In this document: in pieces, positions 43,423 through 51,948 of the stretch
Position numbering within the stretch: the first letter of the stretch is position 1
How the letters are laid out: each line of letters begins with the position of its first letter
DNA from: Bernardetia sp. ABR2-2B
GTDB lineage: Bacteria; Bacteroidota; Bacteroidia; Cytophagales; Bernardetiaceae
DNA length: 64,000 nucleotides
NCBI RefSeq assembly: GCF_037126435.1
Contig: NZ_CP147020.1
Coordinates: 558,001 to 622,000, forward strand
Reading direction: 5' to 3'
Notes under the pieces: generated by a model
The model's input: only the letters and a program-made list of their open reading frames with translations
Database searches by the model: none
Told to the model about the DNA's origin: nothing
Made by a program: the position numbers and the translations under genes

Positions 43423-43782
43423 TTGATAATGATACTGGAAATTTTACAAATAAAAACGGTAACACTCGGCGCACTCTTAGATTTTGGGCAAACCTCTGGT
43501 CTTTTTACTTTAACTGGCTTTATGTTTCGACAGTTTCTCGCTTTCAGAGATATGAAAAGAGATGTAGCCGACCTAAAAGAAGCTAAAAACAAAGCCGAAC
43601 AAGAAGCTAAAGAACTCGCTGATAAAAATGAGGAAAAAGAGTTGCAACGTGAAGCTGTCTATCAACAAATACTGGAGGAAGTTAGAGAAGTCAAGGTAGA
43701 GTTCAGAGAAGTGAAAGTAGAATTTAGACTTTTAAAAGGACAAAAAAATGAAACTACAACTCCTCAAAAAACTGATTCCTAG
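43423..43782 (+). CDS. Membrane protein with coiled coil and short repeats
   Basis: The 119-residue protein has an N-terminal hydrophobic part (LGALLDFGQTSGLFTLTGFM), then a highly charged coiled coil. A seven-residue unit is repeated (VREVKVE-FREVKVE-F). The ATG at 43429 is an equally good start. It overlaps the next gene by 35 bases. It is one of a cluster of small membrane proteins that could populate a virion membrane. Confidence 0.5.
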   Translation: MIMILEILQIKTVTLGALLDFGQTSGLFTLTGFMFRQFLAFRDMKRDVADLKEAKNKAEQEAKELADKNEEKELQREAVYQQILEEVREVKVEFREVKVEFRLLKGQKNETTTPQKTDS

Positions 43783-43930
43783 CATTGCAGCAGTCGTTTT
43801 GCAGCTTCTTCAGAAGAAAAAACAAAACTACGCTACTAAGCAGGATATAGAAAGATTAGAGCTACGTCTTAAAAATGTAGAAGAACAAAATTATCTACTC
43901 AAAGAACTCATTAAAAAATCAGATAACTGA
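43748..43930 (+). CDS. Small coiled-coil protein
   Basis: The 60-residue protein has a hydrophobic start (LLKKLIPSIAAVVLQLLQKK) and a charged coiled coil (DIERLELRLKNVEEQNYLLK). It overlaps the preceding gene by 35 bases and ends two bases before the next. No family is recognised. Confidence 0.45.
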   Translation: MKLQLLKKLIPSIAAVVLQLLQKKKQNYATKQDIERLELRLKNVEEQNYLLKELIKKSDN

Positions 43931-43932
43931 TT

Positions 43933-44331
43933 ATGAACCCACTACTTGCCAAAAAATTTGCTGATGTACTTCCTACCGTTTTAGGTGTTTCGGTTGCGAT
44001 TGGTGTACCGTTTGGAACTGCCTTTTTGGTCAAGAATTACGTTCGTACCTCACAAAAGAATACGAATTACTCCAACGCCACCGATGCAGAAAAACCAGAG
44101 TTTTATGCTATCCAATTTGAAAATTCGTTGCCTACGGAATTTTATGATTTTACAGCTGACGAAGAAGAAATATATAGATTACTTCGTGCAATGCCTAACA
44201 ATGATTTCTTTTCCAAGGTAAATAAATCATATCAACGAATGGTAGGCAGAACATTGATGGAAGACCTCAAAATGGTAGGTTCTGACGACTACAAAATAGT
44301 CATAAAGCTCATTCAAGAAATTCCAAACTAG
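43933..44331 (+). CDS. Single-span membrane protein, unknown
   Basis: The 132-residue protein has an N-terminal span (VLPTVLGVSVAIGVPFGTAF, residues 12-31) and a soluble acidic domain (TEFYDFTADEEEIYRLLRAM). It belongs to the tightly packed membrane-protein cluster between the coiled-coil proteins and the peptidoglycan-binding protein. No family is recognised. Confidence 0.5.
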   Translation: MNPLLAKKFADVLPTVLGVSVAIGVPFGTAFLVKNYVRTSQKNTNYSNATDAEKPEFYAIQFENSLPTEFYDFTADEEEIYRLLRAMPNNDFFSKVNKSYQRMVGRTLMEDLKMVGSDDYKIVIKLIQEIPN

Positions 44332-44340
44332 AAAGAAACT

Positions 44341-45210
44341 ATGAAAACAGAACACGGATTAATGCTTGCAGGTGGTGCTATTGCGCTTGGTGTAGGTGGT
44401 TACGTTTACGATAAAGAAACTGGTAAAATCTCCAAACTATTAGGAAAAAATAAAGCTACTGGAAATAGTCAAGTCCCACCCTATAAAGGAGGTTCTCCTA
44501 TCAAGTATAGTGGAGGTTCTTATACTGGTAGTGGTATCACGCCACGCAGTTCAAAGAGCCAAATAAAACAACTACAAATAGCTTTGATTGCATCTGGACA
44601 TCTTTCAGCGATGCAAAAGAGCCGTACAGGTAAAATGGTTTCTAGTGCTGACGGTATTTGGGGAAAGATGACAAGCGCAGCCGTTTCTAAAGCTGGCTTG
44701 AAATCGCCTGTTACGATGGCACAACTTAGTTCCCTTAAAAGTAAAGGTTCAGTTATTAAAATTTCTACTTCTAAAGATTTTGCTGCAATTGCTGCATTTA
44801 TATCAAAAGAACTAAGAAGTTTTACAACAGATTATGCTCTTATTTTAGAAAAGCTAAAAGACAAAACTTCTTCTCAAATCAAACAGATTGATTTGGAGTA
44901 TAGAAAATACAGTCCAAAAGGTCTTAAAAAAGATTTTGCCTATACGACTGATGGAGGTAAAGTTTCCTTTAAAACGCACAATGTTACTGCTATCCGTGAA
45001 ATACTTAGCGATTCTAGTTTGTCTGGAGTACAATATTTAGTTCGTACAGTAAGACCTACCACAATAGCAGACGAAAACAAAGGAAATATCATTGTAGAAA
45101 AGAACATCATTTTAGGTAGAGCTATCAAAGAAAACAACGGAAAAACACTTATCCAAGCCAAAGACAATGCTCTGCTCATTGCTATTACAAAGGACTTGAT
45201 AAAACACTAG
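44341..45210 (+). CDS. Membrane-anchored peptidoglycan-binding protein
   Basis: The 289-residue protein has a Gly-rich membrane span near the N-terminus (LMLAGGAIALGVGGYVYDKE), then a PG_binding_1-type domain (residues 75-125, IKQLQIALIASGHL and SADGIWGKMTSAAV). A helical domain follows (residues 140-200; FISKELRSFTTDYALILEKL) that faintly recalls annexin-like repeats. It precedes a peptidoglycan hydrolase-like gene by 4 bases. A role in virion binding to or crossing the cell wall is plausible. Confidence 0.6.
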   Translation: MKTEHGLMLAGGAIALGVGGYVYDKETGKISKLLGKNKATGNSQVPPYKGGSPIKYSGGSYTGSGITPRSSKSQIKQLQIALIASGHLSAMQKSRTGKMVSSADGIWGKMTSAAVSKAGLKSPVTMAQLSSLKSKGSVIKISTSKDFAAIAAFISKELRSFTTDYALILEKLKDKTSSQIKQIDLEYRKYSPKGLKKDFAYTTDGGKVSFKTHNVTAIREILSDSSLSGVQYLVRTVRPTTIADENKGNIIVEKNIILGRAIKENNGKTLIQAKDNALLIAITKDLIKH

Positions 45211-45214
45211 CATT

Positions 45215-45865
45215 ATGCAACTTGCTAATTATCTTAAAAAAGCAAACTGGATAGTTTACGAACGTCCATATCAATTAAACCTTGTTGGTTTTCGCTCAAA
45301 TAGTGTGAAAGCAAATAAATTTGATGATACTTTTGTTTGTTTTTTTAAGGATAATCGTAATAAGTGGATTACGCTAAAATGGAGTTGCACAACTGATACA
45401 GGAACATATTGGCTAGAGAATCCAATGATGGAAAAAGGAACAGCCATGTTAATGGCAGGTCAGTATGTAGATGCGTATGCTCTAGGTTATCATAGAGGAC
45501 AGTACCGTGCATTGGTGCAAGTCCGTCCTGTTAAAATCCGTAGGGACTATAACCGTAATGCAAAACTTGATTTTTTAAACGGTAGAATCTATGAAGGATT
45601 ATTTGGAATTAATATTCACAGAGCTAGAGCTTACGGAACAACACTCAACATTGATAAGTACAGCGCAGGTTGTCAAGTATTAGACAATGCTAATAATTTC
45701 AATGAACTAATAGATTTAGCAGAATATCACGAAAGTCAATATGGTAATAAGTTTACTTATGGATTGATTGACGAACGAATGCAACGCAGAACCCTCCACC
45801 GAAGACTGACTTATGGAGCTAGTCTATTAGCAGCTAGTTCAGTTATTTACTCACACTACAAATAA
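45215..45865 (+). CDS. YkuD-like cysteine enzyme with C-terminal anchor (lytic candidate)
   Basis: The 216-residue protein carries GINIHRARAYG (His about residue 134) followed by DKYSAGCQV (Cys about 153), the H...SxGC arrangement of L,D-transpeptidase/YkuD-type catalytic sites, found also in some phage endolysin-like proteins. The C-terminal 25 residues form a membrane span (TYGASLLAASSVIYSHY). It would act on peptidoglycan cross-links or peptides during entry or exit. The precise reaction is not certain. Confidence 0.55.
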   Translation: MQLANYLKKANWIVYERPYQLNLVGFRSNSVKANKFDDTFVCFFKDNRNKWITLKWSCTTDTGTYWLENPMMEKGTAMLMAGQYVDAYALGYHRGQYRALVQVRPVKIRRDYNRNAKLDFLNGRIYEGLFGINIHRARAYGTTLNIDKYSAGCQVLDNANNFNELIDLAEYHESQYGNKFTYGLIDERMQRRTLHRRLTYGASLLAASSVIYSHYK

Positions 45866-45872
45866 AGACTTT

Positions 45873-46676
45873 ATGGCACTAGGAAGCAGAGCAGCCACTC
45901 AACGCAATAATAACTTTTTAAATATTCTAATTCACACAGGAATAAAAAAAGGGTTTTTACCTTCTACTTTCAAAAAAGTAATTGGAAGAAATACAAATCC
46001 TTTCATTTGGCAAGAAGCATATAACGATGGATTAGATAACGGTTTTGAGTATGCTAAATATGGACAAGCTGATACAGATTTTTTCAAAATGTATTGGAAG
46101 CCACAATACAGACAGATTATGAATAATCATACTGCAATTTGGCGAAGTCGTCCGTATAGAAATTTTGAAGGACGTGCAAAGATAATTGTTAGAGTATTGG
46201 TTCAAAAGACACCATCTTTAATTGCTACATTCTCTAAAATAATGGTTCATATTCTTAGAAATAAAATTGAACTTAGTACAGAAGCACAGCGAATTATTGC
46301 ACAAGTTACTGGCGTGGATTTGAATGTAACTACACAAAGTCAAAACCAAGAAGTCATACCTCAATGCCAATGTGTTAAAACTGGAATGAATGGACTTAGT
46401 GGTGGACAAGTAGCAGAGCCAAATAAAGTAAACTGGGGAAATGTAGCCAAGACAGTTTTATTAGGAGGTGCAGCAGGTTTCGGAGTTCACAAAGCAATTG
46501 ATTATTTCACAAGTACGCCAAAAAAATCAACTGGATTATCTGGACTTTCGGCAGGACAACGCAAAGGCTATAATAAACTCAAACAAATTACAGCAAGAGC
46601 TAGAAAAATTCAAGATAAAAGTCCACGCAAAAAATGGACGACTTGTATTAGTCAAGCTGCTAAAGAATTGAAGTAA
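45873..46676 (+). CDS. Structural-module protein with two GLSG-type motifs
   Basis: The 267-residue protein has a basic N-terminal domain (ILIHTGIKKGFLPSTFKKVI), a helical middle, then MNGLSGGQ (about residue 172), a hydrophobic stretch (VLLGGAAGFGVHKAIDYF) and a second motif STGLSGLSAGQRKG (about 220) leading into a basic C-terminal domain. The motifs bracket the membrane-like segment, as expected if they were processing sites. No family is recognised. Confidence 0.5.
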   Translation: MALGSRAATQRNNNFLNILIHTGIKKGFLPSTFKKVIGRNTNPFIWQEAYNDGLDNGFEYAKYGQADTDFFKMYWKPQYRQIMNNHTAIWRSRPYRNFEGRAKIIVRVLVQKTPSLIATFSKIMVHILRNKIELSTEAQRIIAQVTGVDLNVTTQSQNQEVIPQCQCVKTGMNGLSGGQVAEPNKVNWGNVAKTVLLGGAAGFGVHKAIDYFTSTPKKSTGLSGLSAGQRKGYNKLKQITARARKIQDKSPRKKWTTCISQAAKELK

Positions 46677-46839
46677 GTTTTTATAATAAAAACTTCACTT
46701 TTAAGAACCTTCTCAAAAAGCACTTATAAGGTGTTCTTTAACATCACACAAATGCACTTTTGGAAAATCTGTTATAAAAAAAGATACTTTCAGAACCATT
46801 CAGCTTCTCCAATTTAAACTAAAATCATCAAGTAAGAAA
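46677..46839. other. Gap before the methyltransferase gene
   Basis: AAGTTTTTA and TAAAAACTT (46677-46694) form a small hairpin. The rest holds no gene. A promoter for the methyltransferase-helicase genes may lie here. Confidence 0.35.
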
Positions 46840-47493
46840 ATGAGCTATTCCGAAGGAAATCGAAAAGGAAAAAAAATACTAAATGCTTACTTTACTCCAA
46901 AAGAAATATGTGAGCAAATGTGGGAATTAGCAAAAGTTCATGGTTATGATGGTGGAACAGTCTTAGAGCCGTCGGTTGGAACAGGAAATATGATTGTTCA
47001 TGCTCCAAATAAAACAAAAGTTACAGGACTTGAAACAGAAGCAGAATATTTTGAAACTGTTAAAGACCGTTTCCCTACTTCTACTTTTTATAATGTTTTC
47101 TTCGAACAAGTTTTTTTACAGCCAGAACGCTATCGTAGTGATTACGAAGGCAACACCACTTGGCTCAAAGGCTATCCTTTTGATTTGATAATCGGAAATC
47201 CTCCGTATGGAAAATTTACTGGACGTTGGGCCTCTTACTTTCCACGTAGAGGAGAACCCAAATTTCAGAATTATGAATATTTCTTTATGTGGTATGGATT
47301 GAAGTTACTTAAAAAAGGTGGATTGCTTGTTTATATCATTCCTCAAAATTTCCTCAACACAGGATTCAATAGCTACAAAAAACAAAAAGAAGCTATCCTA
47401 AAAGTAGCAACTTTAGTAGATGCCTATGAGATGGGTAGTATTTTCAAAGATACCAAAGTACCTACTCATATCATCGTACTCAAAAAGAAATAA
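46840..47493 (+). CDS. Adenine-N6 DNA methyltransferase
   Basis: The 217-residue enzyme has the SAM-binding motif VLEPSVGTGNM (about residue 47) and the catalytic NPPY in LIIGNPPYGKF (about 124), typical of gamma-class N6-adenine methyltransferases. Earlier YFTPKEICEQMW resembles the start of type I and Eco57I-like enzymes. No target-recognition domain is attached. It is followed by a small gene and then the giant SNF2 helicase. A split DarB-like methylase/helicase protecting injected DNA is the suggested role. Confidence 0.85.
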   Translation: MSYSEGNRKGKKILNAYFTPKEICEQMWELAKVHGYDGGTVLEPSVGTGNMIVHAPNKTKVTGLETEAEYFETVKDRFPTSTFYNVFFEQVFLQPERYRSDYEGNTTWLKGYPFDLIIGNPPYGKFTGRWASYFPRRGEPKFQNYEYFFMWYGLKLLKKGGLLVYIIPQNFLNTGFNSYKKQKEAILKVATLVDAYEMGSIFKDTKVPTHIIVLKKK

Positions 47494-47498
47494 TTTTT

Positions 47499-47696
47499 AT
47501 GGAAAAAGAAGTTAGAGAAGCAATAAAAAGAGCATTGGATAAATGCGATGGAACAAAAACCCCTCAAATATGTGCTTTAAAAAGTACAAAAGAAGGCTAT
47601 TTAAAAGTGGAATCTGATATTATTAATATTATGATTAAAAATAATCTCACTCCTTCTGAAGCTATTGCTCACGTAGAAAACTATCTCAATGACTAA
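47499..47696 (+). CDS. Small helical protein, unknown
   Basis: The 65-residue protein (EVREAIKRALDKCDGTKTPQ...) is soluble and helical and ends LTPSEAIAHVENYLND. It begins 5 bases after the methyltransferase stop and overlaps the helicase gene by 8 bases. It may be an adaptor between the two enzymes. No family is recognised. Confidence 0.5.
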   Translation: MEKEVREAIKRALDKCDGTKTPQICALKSTKEGYLKVESDIINIMIKNNLTPSEAIAHVENYLND

Positions 47697-50600
47697 TTAT
47701 TATTCTGAACGTATCGGACTTATAGAACATATTTCTGCACAAATGCGAAGGTATGGACAAGATAAGGATAAAGCAACCTCACAAGATTATAAGGCATTGC
47801 AATATGGTTTTGTGTCTTCTTTTGTTCGTTCAGAATATGACCAGTTTGAAGAGTTAGAAAGATATGATAAATCAGTTGAGCCAACTCAAGAGGAACTTTG
47901 CTCGTATGGTAATTTCTTCAATAAATACCCTAATAAAACAGTAGATAAAAAATTTCTTTCCACTTCTTTTTACTTCTCAGTTCAGTCAAAAGCTACACTC
48001 ACAGAAAGTATAGAGATGCTCAAACGAGAAATTGAGAAACTCAAAAAAACAAAATCTACTCCACCTATATCAAAAGTTAAAATGAAAATGAAAGCCAAAG
48101 CCTTACAATTACGTCGTAAACGTGCCTTGGCACTCCTAAAAATGGAATCAAATGGACTAAGTGGCTTAGACGGTGTTTTAGGTTCTTTAGGAGAAGTTGA
48201 TAAAAAAGAAATTTCTAAAAACAAGAGTAGATTAGCAAGTCTCATTGCCAAAGAAAATACGAATAAGAAGCTAATAAATAGCTTTGATGATAACTTCAAA
48301 AGATATAACAAAGGCATTACTGAAGGCGAAATTAAAGCGTGGGTTTGGTACAAACAAAGTCAAGGTTCGCCCATGTACGGTTGGGAAAAATACTTTCTTA
48401 AAGCTACTGGAAAAGTAGAAGAGGTATTAGTAACAACAAAAGCTACTATCATCAAAGACAATCATTTTAGAGATGAAGGAACAGTTCCTTCTGATTCAAT
48501 TTTAGGCAAGCCTAGTCGTTTTACGAATGAATACGATAAAAAGGTTTATCAAATTTATACGGATAAAGAAGGAAATAAAAAATTTGTAAACAAATCTCAT
48601 GTCAAATTACAGCGTACAAGTGCAACGGCTGACCCAAAAGAACTAGATAAGTTTGTAAGAGAAGGATTGTTGTTTTTTGGAGAAGCAGACCTTTTACCTT
48701 TACCTTTATTTACCTTTGGCAATATCTATGACAAGATACTTGCACTAGAAAAACAAAAAGAACACATTATCAAAGAATACGGACAATCTGTATATGATGA
48801 TCATGTCCGTGTTTTAAACGAAGCTAAACCTCGTCCATTATCTGTACTAAATCCAGACGCAAGTAAGCGTTTGAAAATATTACCTTTTTCTGAATTTGCT
48901 TTAAAATATAAAGTAGAAGAAGATGCTGAAGGTAATCCAGTAGAAGAGGATTTGAATGAATTTTTCAAAACTTGGTTAAATGTAAATGCAAATTTAATTG
49001 AAGTTGATGGTATTTCGGCTCGTAATATTATCCATGTTTATTTAGAAGGTGGGCGTAAATCAAAGGAAGAAAAAGAATTTTTAGAAAAGCATACACGAGA
49101 AGAAGGAGATAGATTATTTGACATTTTTCTCAATACAGGCATATCAATAAATGACCAAAAAAGGTTGGATATGTCTTGGAATCGACAATACAATGGTTTT
49201 GCAAAATTAAACTATAAACGTATTCCGATTGGACTAGCTACCTGTGCTTTATTTAAAGGAATGCCTTTAGCTTTCATGGAAGCACAACGTGAAGCGATTG
49301 CATTTATTGATGCTGTTGGTTCTGGTTGTTTAGCTTATGATGTAGGTGTGGGTAAAACAATGGCTGCTATTTTAATTGCAGCACAAAACATTCAGAATGG
49401 AACGTACAAACGTCCTGTAATTGTTGTTCCAAAACCTACTTATCAAAAGTGGATTAATGAAATTGTAGGCTATACAGACAAAGAAGGAAACTTTATAGAA
49501 GGTATTCTTTCTCATTTAGACATAAAAATCAATTCCCTTGGGAATATGGGTAAGAGATATATTAATCCTAAAACAGTAAATAAACAACTAGAAGAAGGAA
49601 GTATATCAATTATCACTTATGAAGGTTTTGCAAAAATTGGTTTTTCTGAACAATTAGAAGTAGAACTATTTGATTCTCTCGCAAAAATACTATTACATGT
49701 TGATGCTGATGATAATGATTCAGCAAGAGAAAAAGAAAAGCAGTTTGAAAAATTGAGATACCTTATTGGACGTAGTGCAAAAGGCACTATTGCTGATATT
49801 GATGTACTCGGTTTTGATGCTATTATCATTGACGAAGCTCATAATTTTAGAAATGTATTTTCGTATGTTCCTGCACAAGAAGGAACAAAAAGATATAGTC
49901 TAAATGGACAAACTTCTGGTAGAGCGCAACTCGCTTTTATGCTTTGTAATTACATTCAGACCAAGCACGGTGGAAATATTGTGTTACTGACTGCAACACC
50001 TTTCAATAATAGTCCTTTAGAGGTTTATTCCATGTTGTCTCTTATTGCTCTCAATAAAATGGAAAAAGCAGGTATCAGTTCTATTACTGAATTTATGGAA
50101 ACATTTATTCAAGAAACGGCTGAATATGTAGTATCTTCTACCAATAAACTTACTCAAAGACCTGTTGTAAAGTCATTTCAAAATAAACGTTCATTACAAT
50201 CGTTGGTATTCAATTATATCAATTTTAAATCTGGAGAAGATGCAGGAGTTCGTCGTCCTGTTAAAATAAATTTACCTAGACTTTCATTCAAAGATGCTAA
50301 TGGAAATACTGTCCAATTACCACCAAAAGAACAAATAGTCACCTATTTAAAAATGAATGAGATGCAAGAGATGTATCAAAAAGAAGCGATACGAGTTGCA
50401 GAAAGTGGAAAAGGACTTAAAGAACGTGGAGCAAATACACTTCGTGGAATGAGCTTGAGCCGTAAAAATGCCTTCAGTCCGTTTATGGTAAGCAAAGAAG
50501 AGCCAGAAGATTTTGAAGATTTCGTTATTAATAGTCCAAAGATTTTATACACAATGGAGTGTATCAAATCAGTACAAGCACACCACAAAAAGACAAATAC

Positions 50601-51948
50601 ACCTCTATCTGGACAGGTTATTTACTCAAATATAGGCAAAGATTATTTTCCACTCATCAAGGAATACTTAGAGAAAAGATTAGGCTTTAAAACTGGTGTT
50701 ACTTTTAACAACAGAAAGTTTGATGAGGTAGAAATGATAACAGGTGGTGGAAATGCAGATAAGAAAGAAGCTATCAAAGATGCGTTTCTTGCAGGAGTGG
50801 TAAAAGTGGTCATTGGTTCTTCTACAATTCGTGAAGGAATTGATTTGCAAAAAAGAGGAAGCGTACTCTACAACCTATACCCAGATTTCAATCCTACTGA
50901 TGTTAGACAACTTGAAGGTAGAATTTGGCGACAAGGAAATTGGTTTGGTTATGTACGTGTTGTTATGCCACTTGTTCAAAATAGTATGGACGTGTTTATT
51001 TTCCAAAAATTAGAGGAGAAATCGGCTCGTATAAATGATATTTGGTCAAAAGCTGATGACGATACAAATGTGCTTGACCAAGAGAGTTTAAACCCAGAAG
51101 CTATCAAATATGCTCTTTTTACAGATTTGAATAAACTTACAGGTTTGAGAATTGAGGAAATTCGAAAAGATATTTCAAAATCTAAAGTAAAATTAGAAAA
51201 TGAATTAGATACACTTTTGAAAATAAATGCTGCACAATCAGTAGCTGAAGAATCGAAAAAAAGAGTGCTAGAAAAAGTATATTCTCTGAAACTAAAACTA
51301 ATTGACTTCTTAGAATTACATAGAAAGACAGAAAGTAAAGATAAAGACTTTAAGAAAAAGATTGATAAATATAAAAAGCTAGTTGATAGCATTAATGACT
51401 TTGATGGTGTAGATAATAAAGCACTCGTAAAGTTAGGAATCAAAATACAAAAAATGGATGACCATTCATATAGTTATTTTGTTTACCAATCAAGTGATAG
51501 GTTAGGACTTTTTAGAGCTTCATTAACTGTAATCAATCAATCTGCTGACATTGTAGCAAGGTATGATAATTTAGAACAAGCTATTAGTTCAATAAAAAAT
51601 TCTTTAAGAAAACAACAGGCAGAACTTGAAGAAACAGCAACACCAGAATATCAAATCAAAATTTGGGCAGAAATTCGTGATGAGAAAAAGAAACTCAATA
51701 TCACAGGTCGTTATCCACAAGAAGCAGCCAAAGACTTTGCTAGTCTAAACTACCTACTAAACTATAAAATGGCTGATGTAGATGATGTAAATGGAAACCC
51801 ATTACCTACTGATAAACCAAAATCAGCTAAGTCAGTCAAGTTAATTCCTCCGACTGAAAACAAAACTAAAATTAAACTCAAAATGAAGGCAAAAGCACTT
51901 CAATTACGTCGTAAACGTGCCTTAGCTTTACTTAAATTAGCATCATAA
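47689..51948 (+). CDS. Giant SNF2-type helicase with duplicated basic peptide
   Basis: The 1419-residue protein has an SNF2/DEAD motor in its middle: Walker A AYDVGVGKTMA (about 550), DEAH in IIIDEAHNF (about 712), LLTATPFNN (about 766) and the arginine-finger block GRIWRQGNW (about 1080). A 19-residue basic peptide (KMKAKALQLRRKRALALLK) occurs at residues 133-151 and again at 1398-1416, identical in protein but with eight synonymous codon differences. The first copy is followed by SNGLSGLDG. C-terminal coiled coils lie at 1170-1320. Relatives of such motors accompany methylases in DarB-like anti-restriction proteins. Confidence 0.8.
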   Translation: MTNYYSERIGLIEHISAQMRRYGQDKDKATSQDYKALQYGFVSSFVRSEYDQFEELERYDKSVEPTQEELCSYGNFFNKYPNKTVDKKFLSTSFYFSVQSKATLTESIEMLKREIEKLKKTKSTPPISKVKMKMKAKALQLRRKRALALLKMESNGLSGLDGVLGSLGEVDKKEISKNKSRLASLIAKENTNKKLINSFDDNFKRYNKGITEGEIKAWVWYKQSQGSPMYGWEKYFLKATGKVEEVLVTTKATIIKDNHFRDEGTVPSDSILGKPSRFTNEYDKKVYQIYTDKEGNKKFVNKSHVKLQRTSATADPKELDKFVREGLLFFGEADLLPLPLFTFGNIYDKILALEKQKEHIIKEYGQSVYDDHVRVLNEAKPRPLSVLNPDASKRLKILPFSEFALKYKVEEDAEGNPVEEDLNEFFKTWLNVNANLIEVDGISARNIIHVYLEGGRKSKEEKEFLEKHTREEGDRLFDIFLNTGISINDQKRLDMSWNRQYNGFAKLNYKRIPIGLATCALFKGMPLAFMEAQREAIAFIDAVGSGCLAYDVGVGKTMAAILIAAQNIQNGTYKRPVIVVPKPTYQKWINEIVGYTDKEGNFIEGILSHLDIKINSLGNMGKRYINPKTVNKQLEEGSISIITYEGFAKIGFSEQLEVELFDSLAKILLHVDADDNDSAREKEKQFEKLRYLIGRSAKGTIADIDVLGFDAIIIDEAHNFRNVFSYVPAQEGTKRYSLNGQTSGRAQLAFMLCNYIQTKHGGNIVLLTATPFNNSPLEVYSMLSLIALNKMEKAGISSITEFMETFIQETAEYVVSSTNKLTQRPVVKSFQNKRSLQSLVFNYINFKSGEDAGVRRPVKINLPRLSFKDANGNTVQLPPKEQIVTYLKMNEMQEMYQKEAIRVAESGKGLKERGANTLRGMSLSRKNAFSPFMVSKEEPEDFEDFVINSPKILYTMECIKSVQAHHKKTNTPLSGQVIYSNIGKDYFPLIKEYLEKRLGFKTGVTFNNRKFDEVEMITGGGNADKKEAIKDAFLAGVVKVVIGSSTIREGIDLQKRGSVLYNLYPDFNPTDVRQLEGRIWRQGNWFGYVRVVMPLVQNSMDVFIFQKLEEKSARINDIWSKADDDTNVLDQESLNPEAIKYALFTDLNKLTGLRIEEIRKDISKSKVKLENELDTLLKINAAQSVAEESKKRVLEKVYSLKLKLIDFLELHRKTESKDKDFKKKIDKYKKLVDSINDFDGVDNKALVKLGIKIQKMDDHSYSYFVYQSSDRLGLFRASLTVINQSADIVARYDNLEQAISSIKNSLRKQQAELEETATPEYQIKIWAEIRDEKKKLNITGRYPQEAAKDFASLNYLLNYKMADVDDVNGNPLPTDKPKSAKSVKLIPPTENKTKIKLKMKAKALQLRRKRALALLKLAS

